Part shown: positions 1 through 7,851 of the stretch, piece after piece | How positions within the stretch are numbered: position 1 is the first letter of the stretch | Layout: every line of letters starts with the position of its first letter | NCBI GenBank assembly: GCA_900540005.1 | Contig: UQEM01000013.1 | Coordinates: 1 to 29,161 of the forward strand | DNA from: an uncultured Ruminococcus sp. | GTDB lineage: Bacteria > Bacillota > Clostridia > Oscillospirales > Ruminococcaceae | Length of the DNA: 29,161 nt | Direction: 5' to 3' | Translations under genes and position numbers: made by a program | Notes under the pieces: model-generated | The model's input: the letters and a program-made list of their open reading frames with translations, nothing else | What the model was told of the DNA's origin: nothing | Database searches by the model: none

Positions 1-28
1 GGCAGCGTCAGATGTGTATAAGAGACAG
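1..28 (+). other. Nextera read-1 adapter remnant (not biological)
   Basis: The first 28 bases match the 3' part of the Illumina Nextera read-1 transposase adapter, ending in the 19-bp mosaic end (AGATGTGTATAAGAGACAG). Real sequence begins at base 29. Mosaic-end DNA at a contig edge is a library artefact, not a Tn5 insertion, because no transposon genes follow. Confidence 0.97.
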
Positions 29-48
29 ACCCGACATTCATTGGTTAA

Positions 49-612
49 TTAAGAGAGGAAATCGTCGTCGTCATCGTCGGCGAAATCATCCTCTGCACGG
101 CTCTTTCCGCCCAGCGGCTCACCGTCACGGAGCTTCTGGAGGTTGTTCAGACCGCAGGCGATGCCCTTGTTTCCGTTGGTGTTGAAGGCGTAGAAGTTGA
201 TGCTTGCACGACCGTAAATACCGGAGTAAAGCTCACTGGTATCGAGAATCGGCTGGCAGGAAGCATCCACGACACCGGGCTTGGTTGCGCTGTTGGTGTT
301 GATGAAGTAGCAGCCTGCGTATGCCGGATCATCGGGGCGTTCCTCATCGCCGTCACGCAGCGGCGTCTTGAGGGCTTTCAGTGGCGGCACAGACTTTCCG
401 TTGCCCTTGAGCTTGCCCTGACCTTCCTCATAAGCAGCCTTGATTGCAGCCTTAATCTTCTCGACGGTCACGGTATCGGACTTCGGAATGATGAGCGACA
501 CGCTGTACTTCGGAGTGCCGCCGTTGATCGCCTTCGGCTCATTCACGATGAGGTAGCTGAAGCGGGTGTTCTTGCCAGTAACGACCTTTGTGGGATTGAT
601 AATCTTTGCCAT
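49..612 (-). CDS. DUF2815 phage ssDNA-binding-like protein
   Basis: 187-residue protein of the DUF2815 family, found in early regions of Firmicutes phages beside DUF2800 and phage DNA polymerase genes. Members are thought to act like T7 gp2.5-type single-strand DNA-binding proteins; that role is inferred, not shown here. The N-terminus (MAKIINPTKVVTGKNTRFSY) is typical, and the C-terminus is a highly acidic tail (six consecutive Asp before FLS), as in many SSB-like proteins that recruit partners through such tails. The ATG at 612 is chosen over an upstream in-frame one at 636 because it has a GGAGGA site about 7 bases before it and follows the stop of the upstream DUF2800 gene by one base, which suggests translational coupling. 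It is expressed leftward with the other early genes. The next gene lies off the contig. Confidence 0.85.
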   Translation of the reverse strand: MAKIINPTKVVTGKNTRFSYLIVNEPKAINGGTPKYSVSLIIPKSDTVTVEKIKAAIKAAYEEGQGKLKGNGKSVPPLKALKTPLRDGDEERPDDPAYAGCYFINTNSATKPGVVDASCQPILDTSELYSGIYGRASINFYAFNTNGNKGIACGLNNLQKLRDGEPLGGKSRAEDDFADDDDDDFLS

Positions 613-613
613 G

Positions 614-1729
614 TTAATCTTCCTCCTGAAAATCATTGATTGTCCATGCCGGACGCTTGTCCGACTCTGGTACGAGTGTGGGCTTGCCCTTCGGCTTTTC
701 GATGAGAGAGCCGAGCAGGGTGTTGAACTTCTTGGTGCCGAGCAGCTTGGTCATTGCCGTCACGCCCATGAGCTTTTTCTCAAAGGGATCATATCCCGCA
801 TCGGTGACAGCCGCTGCAACGGCATCGGGGTTTGTGTATCTGCGGTTGCTGCGTCCTTCCACGACCTTGAAGCCGGGGTACTGCTTGCCGCTGATCGCCT
901 GTTCGAGCGCATAAGCTTTGACATCGTTCACCCAGCCGATGAAGGTGTCAGCGCGATCGAGGATCAGGCTAATTTCATCGTCGGCGAGTGTATCCGGAAC
1001 GGCAAAATCGTACTGCGCCATCTGCAAATTGTACTCAGCCCGTTTGCGGCAGGTCGCCTTGATGCGGCAGAATTGGCAGTGCTTTCCCGCGCTATAATCG
1101 CCCTCGCCCTTTGCCGCAAGTGCCGCAGCAGGGATGAGGACTTCCTCCGCCCAGCCGAGCAGTTCCTCCTTCGTGACCTCCGCCGTGCTGATGTTGTCGC
1201 GGCGGGGCTGGAAGATAATCATTCGGACGGTCTCGATGTCATACAGGGACTCGAAGAGGTTGAGTGCGCCGAGGGCATACATTTTCATCTGGCTGTTGCC
1301 CTCGGCATCGACAAGAACGCCGAGACCGTATTTGAAGTCGATGACAGTCATCGTGCCGTCGGCGACAATGATACAGTCAGCAGTGCCGAAACTCTCAGCA
1401 ACCCAGCGCGTGAAGTCAAGGCGCTGCTCGACCAGTACCTGCGGATCGGAACAGGACTGCTTAGCTTTCTGCACCTGCTCCATGACGAATTCGCAGTAAG
1501 CGTCGGTGCATTCTTCCATTTCCTCGTCGAAGTACTCCAGCTCATCAGTAGGATCGCGTACCTTGTGACCGAGAGCCTTTTTGACTTTCCATTCCGCCAT
1601 AAGGTGGGCTTCGCTGCCCTGCTGGGCGTAGGTGCTGCCAGTGTCGCCGCCTGCGTTGTGCAAAGCTGATTTTGTGCAGTTAATCCACCTCTCGCTGCTG
1701 GAAGGGGAAAGGGGTGCGTGATCGCTCAT
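614..1729 (-). CDS. DUF2800 phage protein, Cas4/PD-(D/E)XK-like nuclease fold
   Basis: 371-residue member of the DUF2800 family from phage replication/recombination modules. The visible layout matches a Cas4/AddB-like iron-sulfur nuclease: one Cys near the N-terminus (C18 in INCTKS), GTAD with D118, VIDFKYG with D131 and K133, QMKMYALGAL with Q147 (a RecB-type motif III), then a C-terminal C218-x2-C221-x5-C227 cluster. In Cas4 proteins one early and three late Cys bind a 4Fe-4S cluster. A role in processing DNA ends together with the DUF2815 protein is inferred. The start at 1729 has a GGAGGG site and overlaps the stop of the upstream gene as ATGA, so the two are probably translationally coupled. 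Sure about the family; nuclease activity is a prediction. Confidence 0.85.
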   Translation of the reverse strand: MSDHAPLSPSSSERWINCTKSALHNAGGDTGSTYAQQGSEAHLMAEWKVKKALGHKVRDPTDELEYFDEEMEECTDAYCEFVMEQVQKAKQSCSDPQVLVEQRLDFTRWVAESFGTADCIIVADGTMTVIDFKYGLGVLVDAEGNSQMKMYALGALNLFESLYDIETVRMIIFQPRRDNISTAEVTKEELLGWAEEVLIPAAALAAKGEGDYSAGKHCQFCRIKATCRKRAEYNLQMAQYDFAVPDTLADDEISLILDRADTFIGWVNDVKAYALEQAISGKQYPGFKVVEGRSNRRYTNPDAVAAAVTDAGYDPFEKKLMGVTAMTKLLGTKKFNTLLGSLIEKPKGKPTLVPESDKRPAWTINDFQEED

Positions 1730-2067
1730 ACCAATCCCTCCGCTTCTGCCAGCACCTCAGCGTAGTCGCTTTCAGCGATATCCGAGAGCTTTGATGCACC
1801 GTACTTGGCGATCAGCTCCTTTACCTCCGCCGTCTTGCCGCTGCGGGAGATCTCCGAAAGGCGGCTGCGGAGCTGAACGAAGGTGACAGGCTCGTCCTTC
1901 GGCGTCGGCTGTTCCTTCGGTGCTTCTGCTGCCTGCGGCTCGTCCTTTTCGGGATTGTAGATCTCCTCGAAGGTGTCGAGATAGGCGTTAGTTGTCTGCG
2001 ACGTGAATTTCTGTAATGCAGCAGTAAGTGCATTCAGGGCGTTTACCAGTTCCATCATCGGATCCAT
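1726..2067 (-). CDS. Small phage early protein of unknown function (113 aa)
   Basis: Not recognised with certainty. The N-terminal 40 residues are helical (repeated NALNAL / TAALQKF), followed by a Glu/Pro/Lys-rich linker (about residues 42-60) and a C-terminal helical block with VTFVQLRSRLSEISRSGKT and LIAKYGASKLSDIAE, which resembles a small C-terminal module found in other Firmicutes phage proteins encoded next to DUF2800. The start at 2067 has a good AGGAGG-type site. The stop overlaps the DUF2800 start (ATGA). Its 5' end overlaps the preceding 58-aa gene by 80 bases in another frame. No catalytic motif is visible; an accessory role in phage replication is only suggested by position. Confidence 0.75.
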   Translation of the reverse strand: MDPMMELVNALNALTAALQKFTSQTTNAYLDTFEEIYNPEKDEPQAAEAPKEQPTPKDEPVTFVQLRSRLSEISRSGKTAEVKELIAKYGASKLSDIAESDYAEVLAEAEGLV

Positions 2068-2164
2068 TATGCTTGTCCTCCTTTGCCAGATTTTTTGCGA
2101 GTCGCTTTGACACCACAGAGATTGCCATCAGGGTGTCGATCAGCTCTTGGGTTTTCCTGTTCAT
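1988..2164 (-). CDS. Small phage protein (58 aa)
   Basis: Short protein starting MNRKTQELIDTLMAISVVSK, with a helical N-terminus and a lysine-rich middle. Similar ISVVSKRLAKNL-type small proteins occur in early operons of Firmicutes prophages; their function is unknown. The ATG at 2164 is preceded by a strong GGGAGGTGA site, which favours a real gene. Its last 80 bases overlap the 113-aa gene in a different frame, and the C-terminal part (two adjacent Cys, then TEIHVADN) looks unstructured, so the end of the protein may matter little. Confidence 0.6.
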   Translation of the reverse strand: MNRKTQELIDTLMAISVVSKRLAKNLAKEDKHNGSDDGTGKRPECTYCCITEIHVADN

Positions 2165-2225
2165 GTGTCGTTCACCTCCCTTCACAACCCACTACAGGAT
2201 CAAGGGCGTTTTGGACGAAACTTTT

Positions 2226-2720
2226 TCAGAAAAATTTTCCGAACTCAGATTCAAGCTGTTTCCGCGCCTTTTCAAGCTGTGAACGATAGGTACTGCGCTT
2301 CAGATTGAGCTGTTCCAGACACTTTCGCTCGGACAGATCTTCATCAAGGCTCATCTGACCGACGGTGATAGCTTCGGGCATCAGTTCATTCAGCCGTTCG
2401 AGAAGCTGACGCATCAGGATCTGGTCGGTGACGATTTCTTCGGTATCAGATGTATCTGCGAAGGTGTCGCCGTGCATTTCCGTCTCATAATCGAGGGAAA
2501 GGTTGTCCCCGGCAGCACGGTACTCGCAGACGTCACAATCTCCGTCACACTTCCAAAGGTACTGCTTCGGGCAGCAGCACTGCCCATGATACTGGCGGCG
2601 GCTGCGGATACGGTTTGTTTCCGGTGTAATATTGGTATAGACTTCCTCGGAAACGGGAATCAGGGTAACTTTGTGCGGATCATTGGCATCACGCATTGGC
2701 AGGTAAAACTGTTTTGACAT
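2226..2720 (-). CDS. Sigma-70-like regulatory protein of phage/ICE type
   Basis: 164-residue protein starting MSKQFYLPMRDAND. This N-terminus is characteristic of small sigma-70-family proteins carried by Firmicutes phages and conjugative elements. Features in order: a variable N-terminal part; a Cys-rich knuckle (C48-C50, C58, C62, C65) that may bind zinc; an acidic linker (about 75-100); and a C-terminal helical block (about 100-160; SERKCLEQLNLKRSTYRSQLEKA) corresponding to region 4 with its helix-turn-helix. It probably helps direct transcription of the element's own operons, by analogy with the family. The start at 2720 has GGAGGA about 6 bases upstream; an in-frame ATG at 2792 lacks a site. 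It is shorter than a complete sigma factor because region 2 is absent. Confidence 0.7.
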   Translation of the reverse strand: MSKQFYLPMRDANDPHKVTLIPVSEEVYTNITPETNRIRSRRQYHGQCCCPKQYLWKCDGDCDVCEYRAAGDNLSLDYETEMHGDTFADTSDTEEIVTDQILMRQLLERLNELMPEAITVGQMSLDEDLSERKCLEQLNLKRSTYRSQLEKARKQLESEFGKFF

Positions 2721-3053
2721 AAAAATTCCTCCATTTGACTTGCGAATGGAGGAATCTCTACCGGCAAATGGGCATGACGAATCAGACCGCATTCCAGATG
2801 GATTACTCCATTCAGGATTGCAGCCGTCAGCTCAAATGACAGCCGTTTTATTCATTTGTGCCGCCGCAGACCGTTGAGCCACCGTTGATCACTCGGCGCA
2901 GTATGCAGCAGCAGACAGTTTAACGTCTTGTCCGGGACAGGTGTCTTATATCACCACTGGAGAAAACCAGCGGCGCTGGACGATGGGCTTCTATAAAAGA
3001 AAAGCAGGTTCATACAACGGAAAAACGTTTATTATTGAAAAATGCAGACATCA
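2721..3053. other. 333-bp non-coding gap in early operon
   Basis: No gene with a credible ribosome-binding site was found on either strand. It holds an 11-bp palindrome TGTCCGGGACA (2929-2939) and two CCGTTGA copies 11 bp apart (2871-2877, 2882-2888). These could be binding sites for a regulator of the downstream sigma-like gene; nothing more can be claimed. Confidence 0.5.
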
Positions 3054-3242
3054 TCATCGGTCGTTTTCGATGGTGAGAAGATCATCCAGCATAGCTTCAA
3101 GTTCCCAAGAGCTAACACTGGTCGGTGTGCCACCGTGCAAGGTCATAACAGAGCTGCTAACTTCCGGTTCATAGTGAGTATTGATGCGGCTTATCAGCAT
3201 ATAAGCCTGATTCTCCATTGTTTTTCTCTCGGTAATTGTCAT
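3054..3242 (-). CDS. Small hypothetical protein, first gene of leftward early operon (62 aa)
   Basis: Starts MTITERKTMENQAYMLISRI and ends LEAMLDDLLTIENDR. No family recognised. The sequence is mixed alpha/beta-looking with an acidic helical C-terminus, and no catalytic or metal motif is visible. It is kept as a gene because the ATG at 3242 has a perfect AGGAGG site 8 bases upstream, and because it is the promoter-proximal gene of the leftward early set, directly opposite the HTH gene across the control region. Small proteins in this position of phage genomes are often Cro- or antirepressor-like, but nothing here proves that. Confidence 0.6.
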   Translation of the reverse strand: MTITERKTMENQAYMLISRINTHYEPEVSSSVMTLHGGTPTSVSSWELEAMLDDLLTIENDR

Positions 3243-3268
3243 GATGTTGACCTCCTGTATTCATAGCA

Positions 3269-3285
3269 AACAGTACTTGACTGTT
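3269..3285. promoter_or_regulatory. Palindrome upstream of early operon (candidate operator)
   Basis: AACAGT-acttg-ACTGTT: perfect 6-bp arms with a 5-bp spacer, 27 bp upstream of the 62-aa gene start. It is well placed for repression of leftward early transcription. Confidence 0.35.
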
Positions 3286-3336
3286 CTGTTCTTGCTTCCA
3301 TTCTACCTGAAAAAGCAAATAAACAAAATGTATTTG

Positions 3337-3363
3337 ACTTGTACGAGACTTGTATTTCACTTG
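3337..3363. repeat. Three ACTTG direct repeats with 11-bp period
   Basis: ACTTG occurs at 3337-3341, 3348-3352 and 3359-3363, exactly 11 bp apart, so all three lie on one face of the helix. A further copy lies at 3275-3279. This pattern suits cooperative binding by a small regulator in the divergent control region. Confidence 0.4.
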
Positions 3364-3378
3364 CGCGCATAGAAAGAA

Positions 3379-3387
3379 ATTATATCA
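3379..3387 (-). promoter_or_regulatory. Candidate leftward promoter (extended -10)
   Basis: On the minus strand the sequence reads TGATATAAT, an extended -10 element (TGnTATAAT). No good -35 is found at 17 bp, as allowed for extended -10 promoters. It would drive the leftward early genes with a leader of about 130 bases containing the ACTTG repeats and the palindrome. Confidence 0.4.
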
Positions 3388-3413
3388 ACTTCGATTTCTC
3401 AAAGTTTTTTGTT

Positions 3414-3428
3414 GAAATTGCAAATTTC
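3414..3428. promoter_or_regulatory. Inverted repeat abutting the defence-operon promoter
   Basis: GAAATT-gca-AATTTC is a perfect palindrome ending 3 bp before the -35 box of the rightward promoter. It is a plausible operator for the HTH protein encoded just downstream. Confidence 0.4.
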
Positions 3429-3431
3429 ATC

Positions 3432-3460
3432 TTGAAAAATGTGGAGGTTTGTGTTATAAT
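3432..3460 (+). promoter_or_regulatory. Rightward promoter of HTH-Hachiman-RM operon
   Basis: TTGAAA (3432-3437), a 17-bp spacer, then TATAAT (3455-3460) with an upstream TG giving an extended -10. This is close to the housekeeping consensus. No other promoter this clear was seen before the terminator at 16005, so it may serve the whole defence cluster. Confidence 0.75.
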
Positions 3461-3527
3461 AGAATATGAACATTAATTGAGCTGCCTGCCAATGCTCATG
3501 GATTTTTGAAAGGAAGGAGGAGGGAGC

Positions 3528-3737
3528 ATGGTATACAGTTATAATAAGCTCTGGAAATTGCTTATTGATAAGAATATGATGAAAAAAGACCTAATGGAGA
3601 AAACAAAAATAACCTCTTCCACAATAGCAAAAATGGGAAGAGGCGAAGCAGTCAGCTTAGATATACTTGGCAGGATATGTGAAGTCATGGAATGTAATAT
3701 AGGTGATCTTATTGATTTTGTAAAAGAGGAAAAATAA
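3528..3737 (+). CDS. XRE/Cro-CI family HTH regulator (69 aa)
   Basis: A minimal single-domain helix-turn-helix protein of the Cro/CI (XRE) type: KLLIDKNMMKKDLMEKTKITSSTIAKM contains helices 2-3, with recognition-helix residues in SSTIAKMGRGE, followed by the usual SLDILGRICEVMECNIGDLID tail. Such 65-75-residue proteins commonly regulate Firmicutes mobile elements and defence operons. The start at 3528 has a strong GGAGGAGGG site. It lies immediately after the near-consensus promoter and a palindrome, so autoregulation is likely. It is divergent to the phage early genes and sits where a lysogeny repressor would be expected, so it may control both directions. It is followed after 22 bases by hamA. 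Confidence 0.9.
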   Translation: MVYSYNKLWKLLIDKNMMKKDLMEKTKITSSTIAKMGRGEAVSLDILGRICEVMECNIGDLIDFVKEEK

Positions 3738-3759
3738 AGAAAAAACGGAGGGTAAGTTA

Positions 3760-5202
3760 ATGACACTATGTTTTGCGGCTTTTATAAGAGTACTGCGAAT
3801 ATGCGCTAAGCCACAAGTCTATAACAAAACCCTTTGTGCAGCAGTTGTAAAGACTGTTGATGAGTACACAATTATTGGAACCGATGACGGACAAATCAGC
3901 CACTTGATGTCATGCGATTACAATCTCTCTCCTAAAGATGTAATACAGCCTGTGAGAGATACTGCCCTATCGAAAATATCCAGTGGAATGAACAAATACG
4001 TACTCCCCCTACTGAAAGCGGAGATGATTCCGCAGGCAATCCTTGCATTACAGGCTATGGCTCTGTCTACTGCAAATGACAGTACAAAGATTGGCTCTTT
4101 AACTAAAGCAGAGCTTGCATATAAGACTGTATTTGAGCCTGCTGATTTCTTTGCAGATGTCTTTTACTTCACGGCTACGGAAATCGAGAATAAAACTGGA
4201 AAGAATGACATCGCTGAAGTTACCGAAGAATATGTAAAGGGCTTTGACGGGAGCCTTATAACAATTGAAGAATGTAAAATCTTAGATACTGAGGATCTTG
4301 ACATCACGTTGGACTGTGATGGCTTTGAGGCGGTATTTCGCAAAGTTAATCACGATGAGGCATTTGCGCTAAAGAATAAAAGTGGTATCGGATTGTACTA
4401 TTTGGATATTTCCGACTCTGCTTTCAACTATGAATATCTTAATGAGTATCTCCTTGACAGCGTAGGAATGTATGTATACTCTCGCACACAGATCAAGAAC
4501 CTTGAAGAACGAAAGAAAGCTCGGAGCATTGGTATAAAAGCACTGCGCTTAATGAAAGAAAATGGACAGCCAGATGAAAAAGGTACTGGTAACGAATTGG
4601 GCGAAATGTTGCTGTTCACTTTTATGGAGGGCGGTCTTCATGCGCCAAAGCTTCTAAGTAAGGTAGAGATTACAGCAGAAGCACATAGGTTCAAAAGCAA
4701 AAGTGATAGTGTCCACTTACTGAAGAAAAAAGTGAACGGCGAAATCTGCTACCAACTTGTGTTTGGAGCATCCAGTATCAGTGGCAGTATCATCGATGCT
4801 ATAGATTCCGCATTTGAAGTTCTTGCGGTAATTAAAAATGGTCGAAAAAATGAACGTCAGATGGTTGAAAGCACACTTTTTAACAACACTTATGATCCAG
4901 AAACTACTGAACGTTTAAAACAGATTATCATTCCAAGCAAGCAGCGAACCGCAGCACCAGATATGGCATTCGGTATTTTTCTAGGATACACTATAAATGT
5001 ATCCGAAGATGACAATGATGATTTCCGCACACTTGCTGTTGAAAAAATGAAGGCTGATATACGTGAGGCTGTACCATACATCGAAAAGAAGGCTACAGAG
5101 CTAAACCTGACAATGCATTCGTATTACTTCTATTTTCTACCTTTCAATGATGCGGAGAATGACAAAAAACAGATCATGGACGAGCTGTTGGGAGGTGCAT
5201 GA
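3760..5202 (+). CDS. hamA: Hachiman defence protein HamA (DUF1837 C-terminal domain)
   Basis: 480 residues. The second half is a DUF1837 (AbpA/HamA C-terminal) domain, about residues 250-470: GNELGEMLLF (E282), LLSKVEI, SDSVH (D316), YQLVFGASSI (333-340) and the terminal SYYFYFLPFND. In Hachiman, HamA is the nuclease effector held in check by the HamB helicase and released when HamB senses damaged or phage DNA. Oddity: where nuclease-active HamA proteins carry an ExK pair (GE-x-K after the strand), this protein reads GASS, so classical catalytic residues are not obvious. The first 160 residues are an unrecognised N-terminal extension, alpha/beta in character (FFADVFYFTATEIE). The start at 3760 has GGAGGG upstream. 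The stop overlaps the hamB start region. Identification rests on the domain plus the adjacent helicase. Confidence 0.85.
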   Translation: MTLCFAAFIRVLRICAKPQVYNKTLCAAVVKTVDEYTIIGTDDGQISHLMSCDYNLSPKDVIQPVRDTALSKISSGMNKYVLPLLKAEMIPQAILALQAMALSTANDSTKIGSLTKAELAYKTVFEPADFFADVFYFTATEIENKTGKNDIAEVTEEYVKGFDGSLITIEECKILDTEDLDITLDCDGFEAVFRKVNHDEAFALKNKSGIGLYYLDISDSAFNYEYLNEYLLDSVGMYVYSRTQIKNLEERKKARSIGIKALRLMKENGQPDEKGTGNELGEMLLFTFMEGGLHAPKLLSKVEITAEAHRFKSKSDSVHLLKKKVNGEICYQLVFGASSISGSIIDAIDSAFEVLAVIKNGRKNERQMVESTLFNNTYDPETTERLKQIIIPSKQRTAAPDMAFGIFLGYTINVSEDDNDDFRTLAVEKMKADIREAVPYIEKKATELNLTMHSYYFYFLPFNDAENDKKQIMDELLGGA

Positions 5203-5204
5203 TA

Positions 5205-7808
5205 ATGACTGAACAGAACAACAAGCTCGGCTATTCCATATTTCACGGATTAGAACAGAATGAGTATCTGCGTGAAATATACGATGCGCTATTGCATAAC
5301 TACTTCCTGCAGATATTTCATATTGAAACTATTGCGCCGAAAGAGATGTACACAGAAGATGCATTAACTTTTGCTGATCTGCTTTCAAAATCTGTACAGG
5401 TACCTCTGTATGAAATGCATCGTTCTTTAGCACAGGAAATTGTTACACTCTTGAATCAACTTACCCCCGGAGACAAGGAAATAGAATATGTAATGGGTTC
5501 CGTGCTTGCAAACACAAACAATTATCTCGGTTTGCAGCACAGCACACCTGATTTTCAGGAAGCTGGTCTCCTTGAACGGCTATCGGAGGAAACGATAAAA
5601 GAATATCTGCGTATTCCCTCAGAGCAGGACAAATACTTTCTAAGCTCTCAAAAAGAGGTATTTGACCACATGGTTGGCGATAGCTTTTTCAGTTACTCCG
5701 GACCGACATCAATGGGAAAATCATTCGTAATGCGCACATTTATAAGAGAGCAAATCAAAAATGAAAGCAATTGCAACTTCGCTGTTATCATTCCGACAAA
5801 GGCACTGATAAACGAGGTATCGAAGGAGCTGTCCGATAATCTCGGCAGTTTGCTTCGAGCGCATGACTATAGAATTGTCACATCTGCAGGTGCTGCTATC
5901 CTGCAGGATAAGAACGAGCATAAATATATCTTCGTAATGACGCCGGAACGCTTAATGTATCAACTGATCGGATATCCAGATATACCGATACATTATCTTT
6001 TCATTGACGAAGCACAGAAAATTTCCGATAAAGAGGGACGCAGTGCTTTCTACTACCAGATAGTAGAGATGCTGTATCGGGAAGAACCGCACCCGCACAT
6101 TATATTTGCATCCCCGCATATTCCTAATCCCGGCGTTTACCTTGAGCTTGTTCCCACCGTGATAGCTGGCGAGCGCACTCATTATACATCGACGTACACC
6201 CCTGTCTGTCAGGAAAAATTCCTGATTGATATCCGCTCACACAACTTGGGCTATTATAATCCGTTGACGCAGGAACTGCACACACTCGCATCATTTGATC
6301 CGAGCATGACATTGCAATCTTTCCTGATAGAGTTGGGAGCAGAAAAAAAGAACCTTGTATACTGCAATGCCAAATGGAAGGTCGTTGAATTTGCAAGAGA
6401 ATACGCGGATGCTCTCCCAGTGATAAATGATCCAGATTTGATCGCCCTTGCTGATGAAATTCGAGAGGAAATACACGACCGCTACTATCTTGCCGATACT
6501 ATAGAAAGAGGCGTAGCATATCATGTTGGCTATCTTCCTACCAGCATTCGCCTACGAATAGAAGAGCTGTTCCGAAAGCGAGACGGTGGTGTACATACGA
6601 TCTTCTGCACCAGTACTTTATTGGAAGGCGTTAATCTTCCTGCAGACAATCTGTTCATTACAGATTACAAAAACGGCTCCTCTCCGATGTCAGCAGTAGA
6701 ATTCAGAAATCTTATCGGTCGTGTTGGTAGGCTACAATACAGTCTATATGGAAATGCATTTCTGGTCTGTCTGCCGAATGGAAGTACTGAGCCTCATAAT
6801 TATGTTACTCTTCTCAGAAAAGATATAGAGCTACAGATTCTTTCGATTAACACGATCAGCAATGAAGAAAAAGAATACATCCGCGAATGCTTAAAAGCTG
6901 GAAAGACTAAGCTTGAAAAGCTCAATGGTCAAACAGATGAAGGCTTCGCTCTTATGCGAAAAACAGCAAATATATTGCTTCGTGATATCATGCTTGGTCG
7001 TAAAGGAAGAATCAGTCGAGAATTCGAGTATGTTATTACAGCAGAAGACATAGTCTTAATAAAAAAGCAATTTACAGGACGAAAGACTGAGCCAGACGAC
7101 GATATCAACTTGTCTCTGGATCAAGTCAGTGCACTTGTTAATGCGATTGAAGGCGGTCTAAAATATCCTCGTGTAGACTATTACGGAAACATTAATTATC
7201 AAGCAACACTTGATTTTTTAGAAAAGCTGTGTGAAGTTTTCGATTGGGAAATATACGAGTCAGGAACGCTTGGGTATATCAAAGATGGTGTTCATAGTAA
7301 ATTAAGGTTCTACGCTAATTTTTTAATTCAATGGCTCTCCGGAAAAGGTACAAAATATATGATTGAAGAAGCCATTAATTATAAGCGTGGGAAAAAAATC
7401 TATATCAATCATGAATCCGTCCCATTTGTCGATTGTGCAGAGCACTATAACAAAGTGGTTGAGGAAACTTTGAACGATATAAATGATATTCTTTTGTTCA
7501 GATTATCAAACTATTTCATGCGCGTATCTACCGAACTGAAAAAGTATACTAACAAGGAATACCTTACTAATGACTGGTATGAGTATGTCGAATACGGCAC
7601 AACAGACAAGACTTGCATACTTTTACAGAAAAACGGTTTCTCATCTGAAGTTGCCACATATATACACAAGCATGAAAGTCAATACGTTGAGCATACTGAA
7701 GATGGTATAAAGCTAAATATGTCTGTTTTAGCCTGTTCACGAAAAAGTGTTCAGGAAGAGGCAAAGGCGGTATACAACAATGTACCTGAACTGTTTATAA
7801 ATGAATGA
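5205..7808 (+). CDS. hamB: Hachiman defence helicase HamB
   Basis: 867-residue superfamily 2 helicase. Motifs in order: GPTSMGKS (Walker A, 166-173), VIIPTKAL (Ia), MTPERL (Ib), FIDEAQ (Walker B/motif II, 268-271), IIFASP (III), LVYCNA (IV), CTSTLLEGVNLPADNL (V) and LIGRVGR (VI, 504-509). The remaining C-terminal 350 residues are unrecognised helical sequence. In Hachiman systems HamB binds and surveys DNA and controls the HamA effector. Two starts are possible: ATG 5199, which overlaps the hamA stop as ATGA, and ATG 5205. The second is chosen because GGAGG at 5191-5195 is 9 bases from it but only 3 from the first. Tight coupling with hamA indicates a stoichiometric complex. Motif II is DEAQ rather than DEAD/DEAH, still compatible with ATPase function. 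Confidence 0.88.
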   Translation: MTEQNNKLGYSIFHGLEQNEYLREIYDALLHNYFLQIFHIETIAPKEMYTEDALTFADLLSKSVQVPLYEMHRSLAQEIVTLLNQLTPGDKEIEYVMGSVLANTNNYLGLQHSTPDFQEAGLLERLSEETIKEYLRIPSEQDKYFLSSQKEVFDHMVGDSFFSYSGPTSMGKSFVMRTFIREQIKNESNCNFAVIIPTKALINEVSKELSDNLGSLLRAHDYRIVTSAGAAILQDKNEHKYIFVMTPERLMYQLIGYPDIPIHYLFIDEAQKISDKEGRSAFYYQIVEMLYREEPHPHIIFASPHIPNPGVYLELVPTVIAGERTHYTSTYTPVCQEKFLIDIRSHNLGYYNPLTQELHTLASFDPSMTLQSFLIELGAEKKNLVYCNAKWKVVEFAREYADALPVINDPDLIALADEIREEIHDRYYLADTIERGVAYHVGYLPTSIRLRIEELFRKRDGGVHTIFCTSTLLEGVNLPADNLFITDYKNGSSPMSAVEFRNLIGRVGRLQYSLYGNAFLVCLPNGSTEPHNYVTLLRKDIELQILSINTISNEEKEYIRECLKAGKTKLEKLNGQTDEGFALMRKTANILLRDIMLGRKGRISREFEYVITAEDIVLIKKQFTGRKTEPDDDINLSLDQVSALVNAIEGGLKYPRVDYYGNINYQATLDFLEKLCEVFDWEIYESGTLGYIKDGVHSKLRFYANFLIQWLSGKGTKYMIEEAINYKRGKKIYINHESVPFVDCAEHYNKVVEETLNDINDILLFRLSNYFMRVSTELKKYTNKEYLTNDWYEYVEYGTTDKTCILLQKNGFSSEVATYIHKHESQYVEHTEDGIKLNMSVLACSRKSVQEEAKAVYNNVPELFINE

Positions 7809-7851
7809 CGGTAAACTGCAAGGCTTACTTCACAATGGAGGTTAAATTTAC

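Noticed and set aside
1..28. Tn5-like transposon end
   Set aside because: The sequence continues into library adapter bases outside the mosaic end; it is a sequencing artefact.
566..1669. Long rightward open frame opposite the DUF2800 gene
   Set aside because: It is the complement of a clear phage gene, has no ribosome-binding site and its translation has no domain pattern.
2941..3174. Rightward open frame in the early control gap
   Set aside because: No ribosome-binding site; it overlaps the better-supported leftward 62-aa gene.
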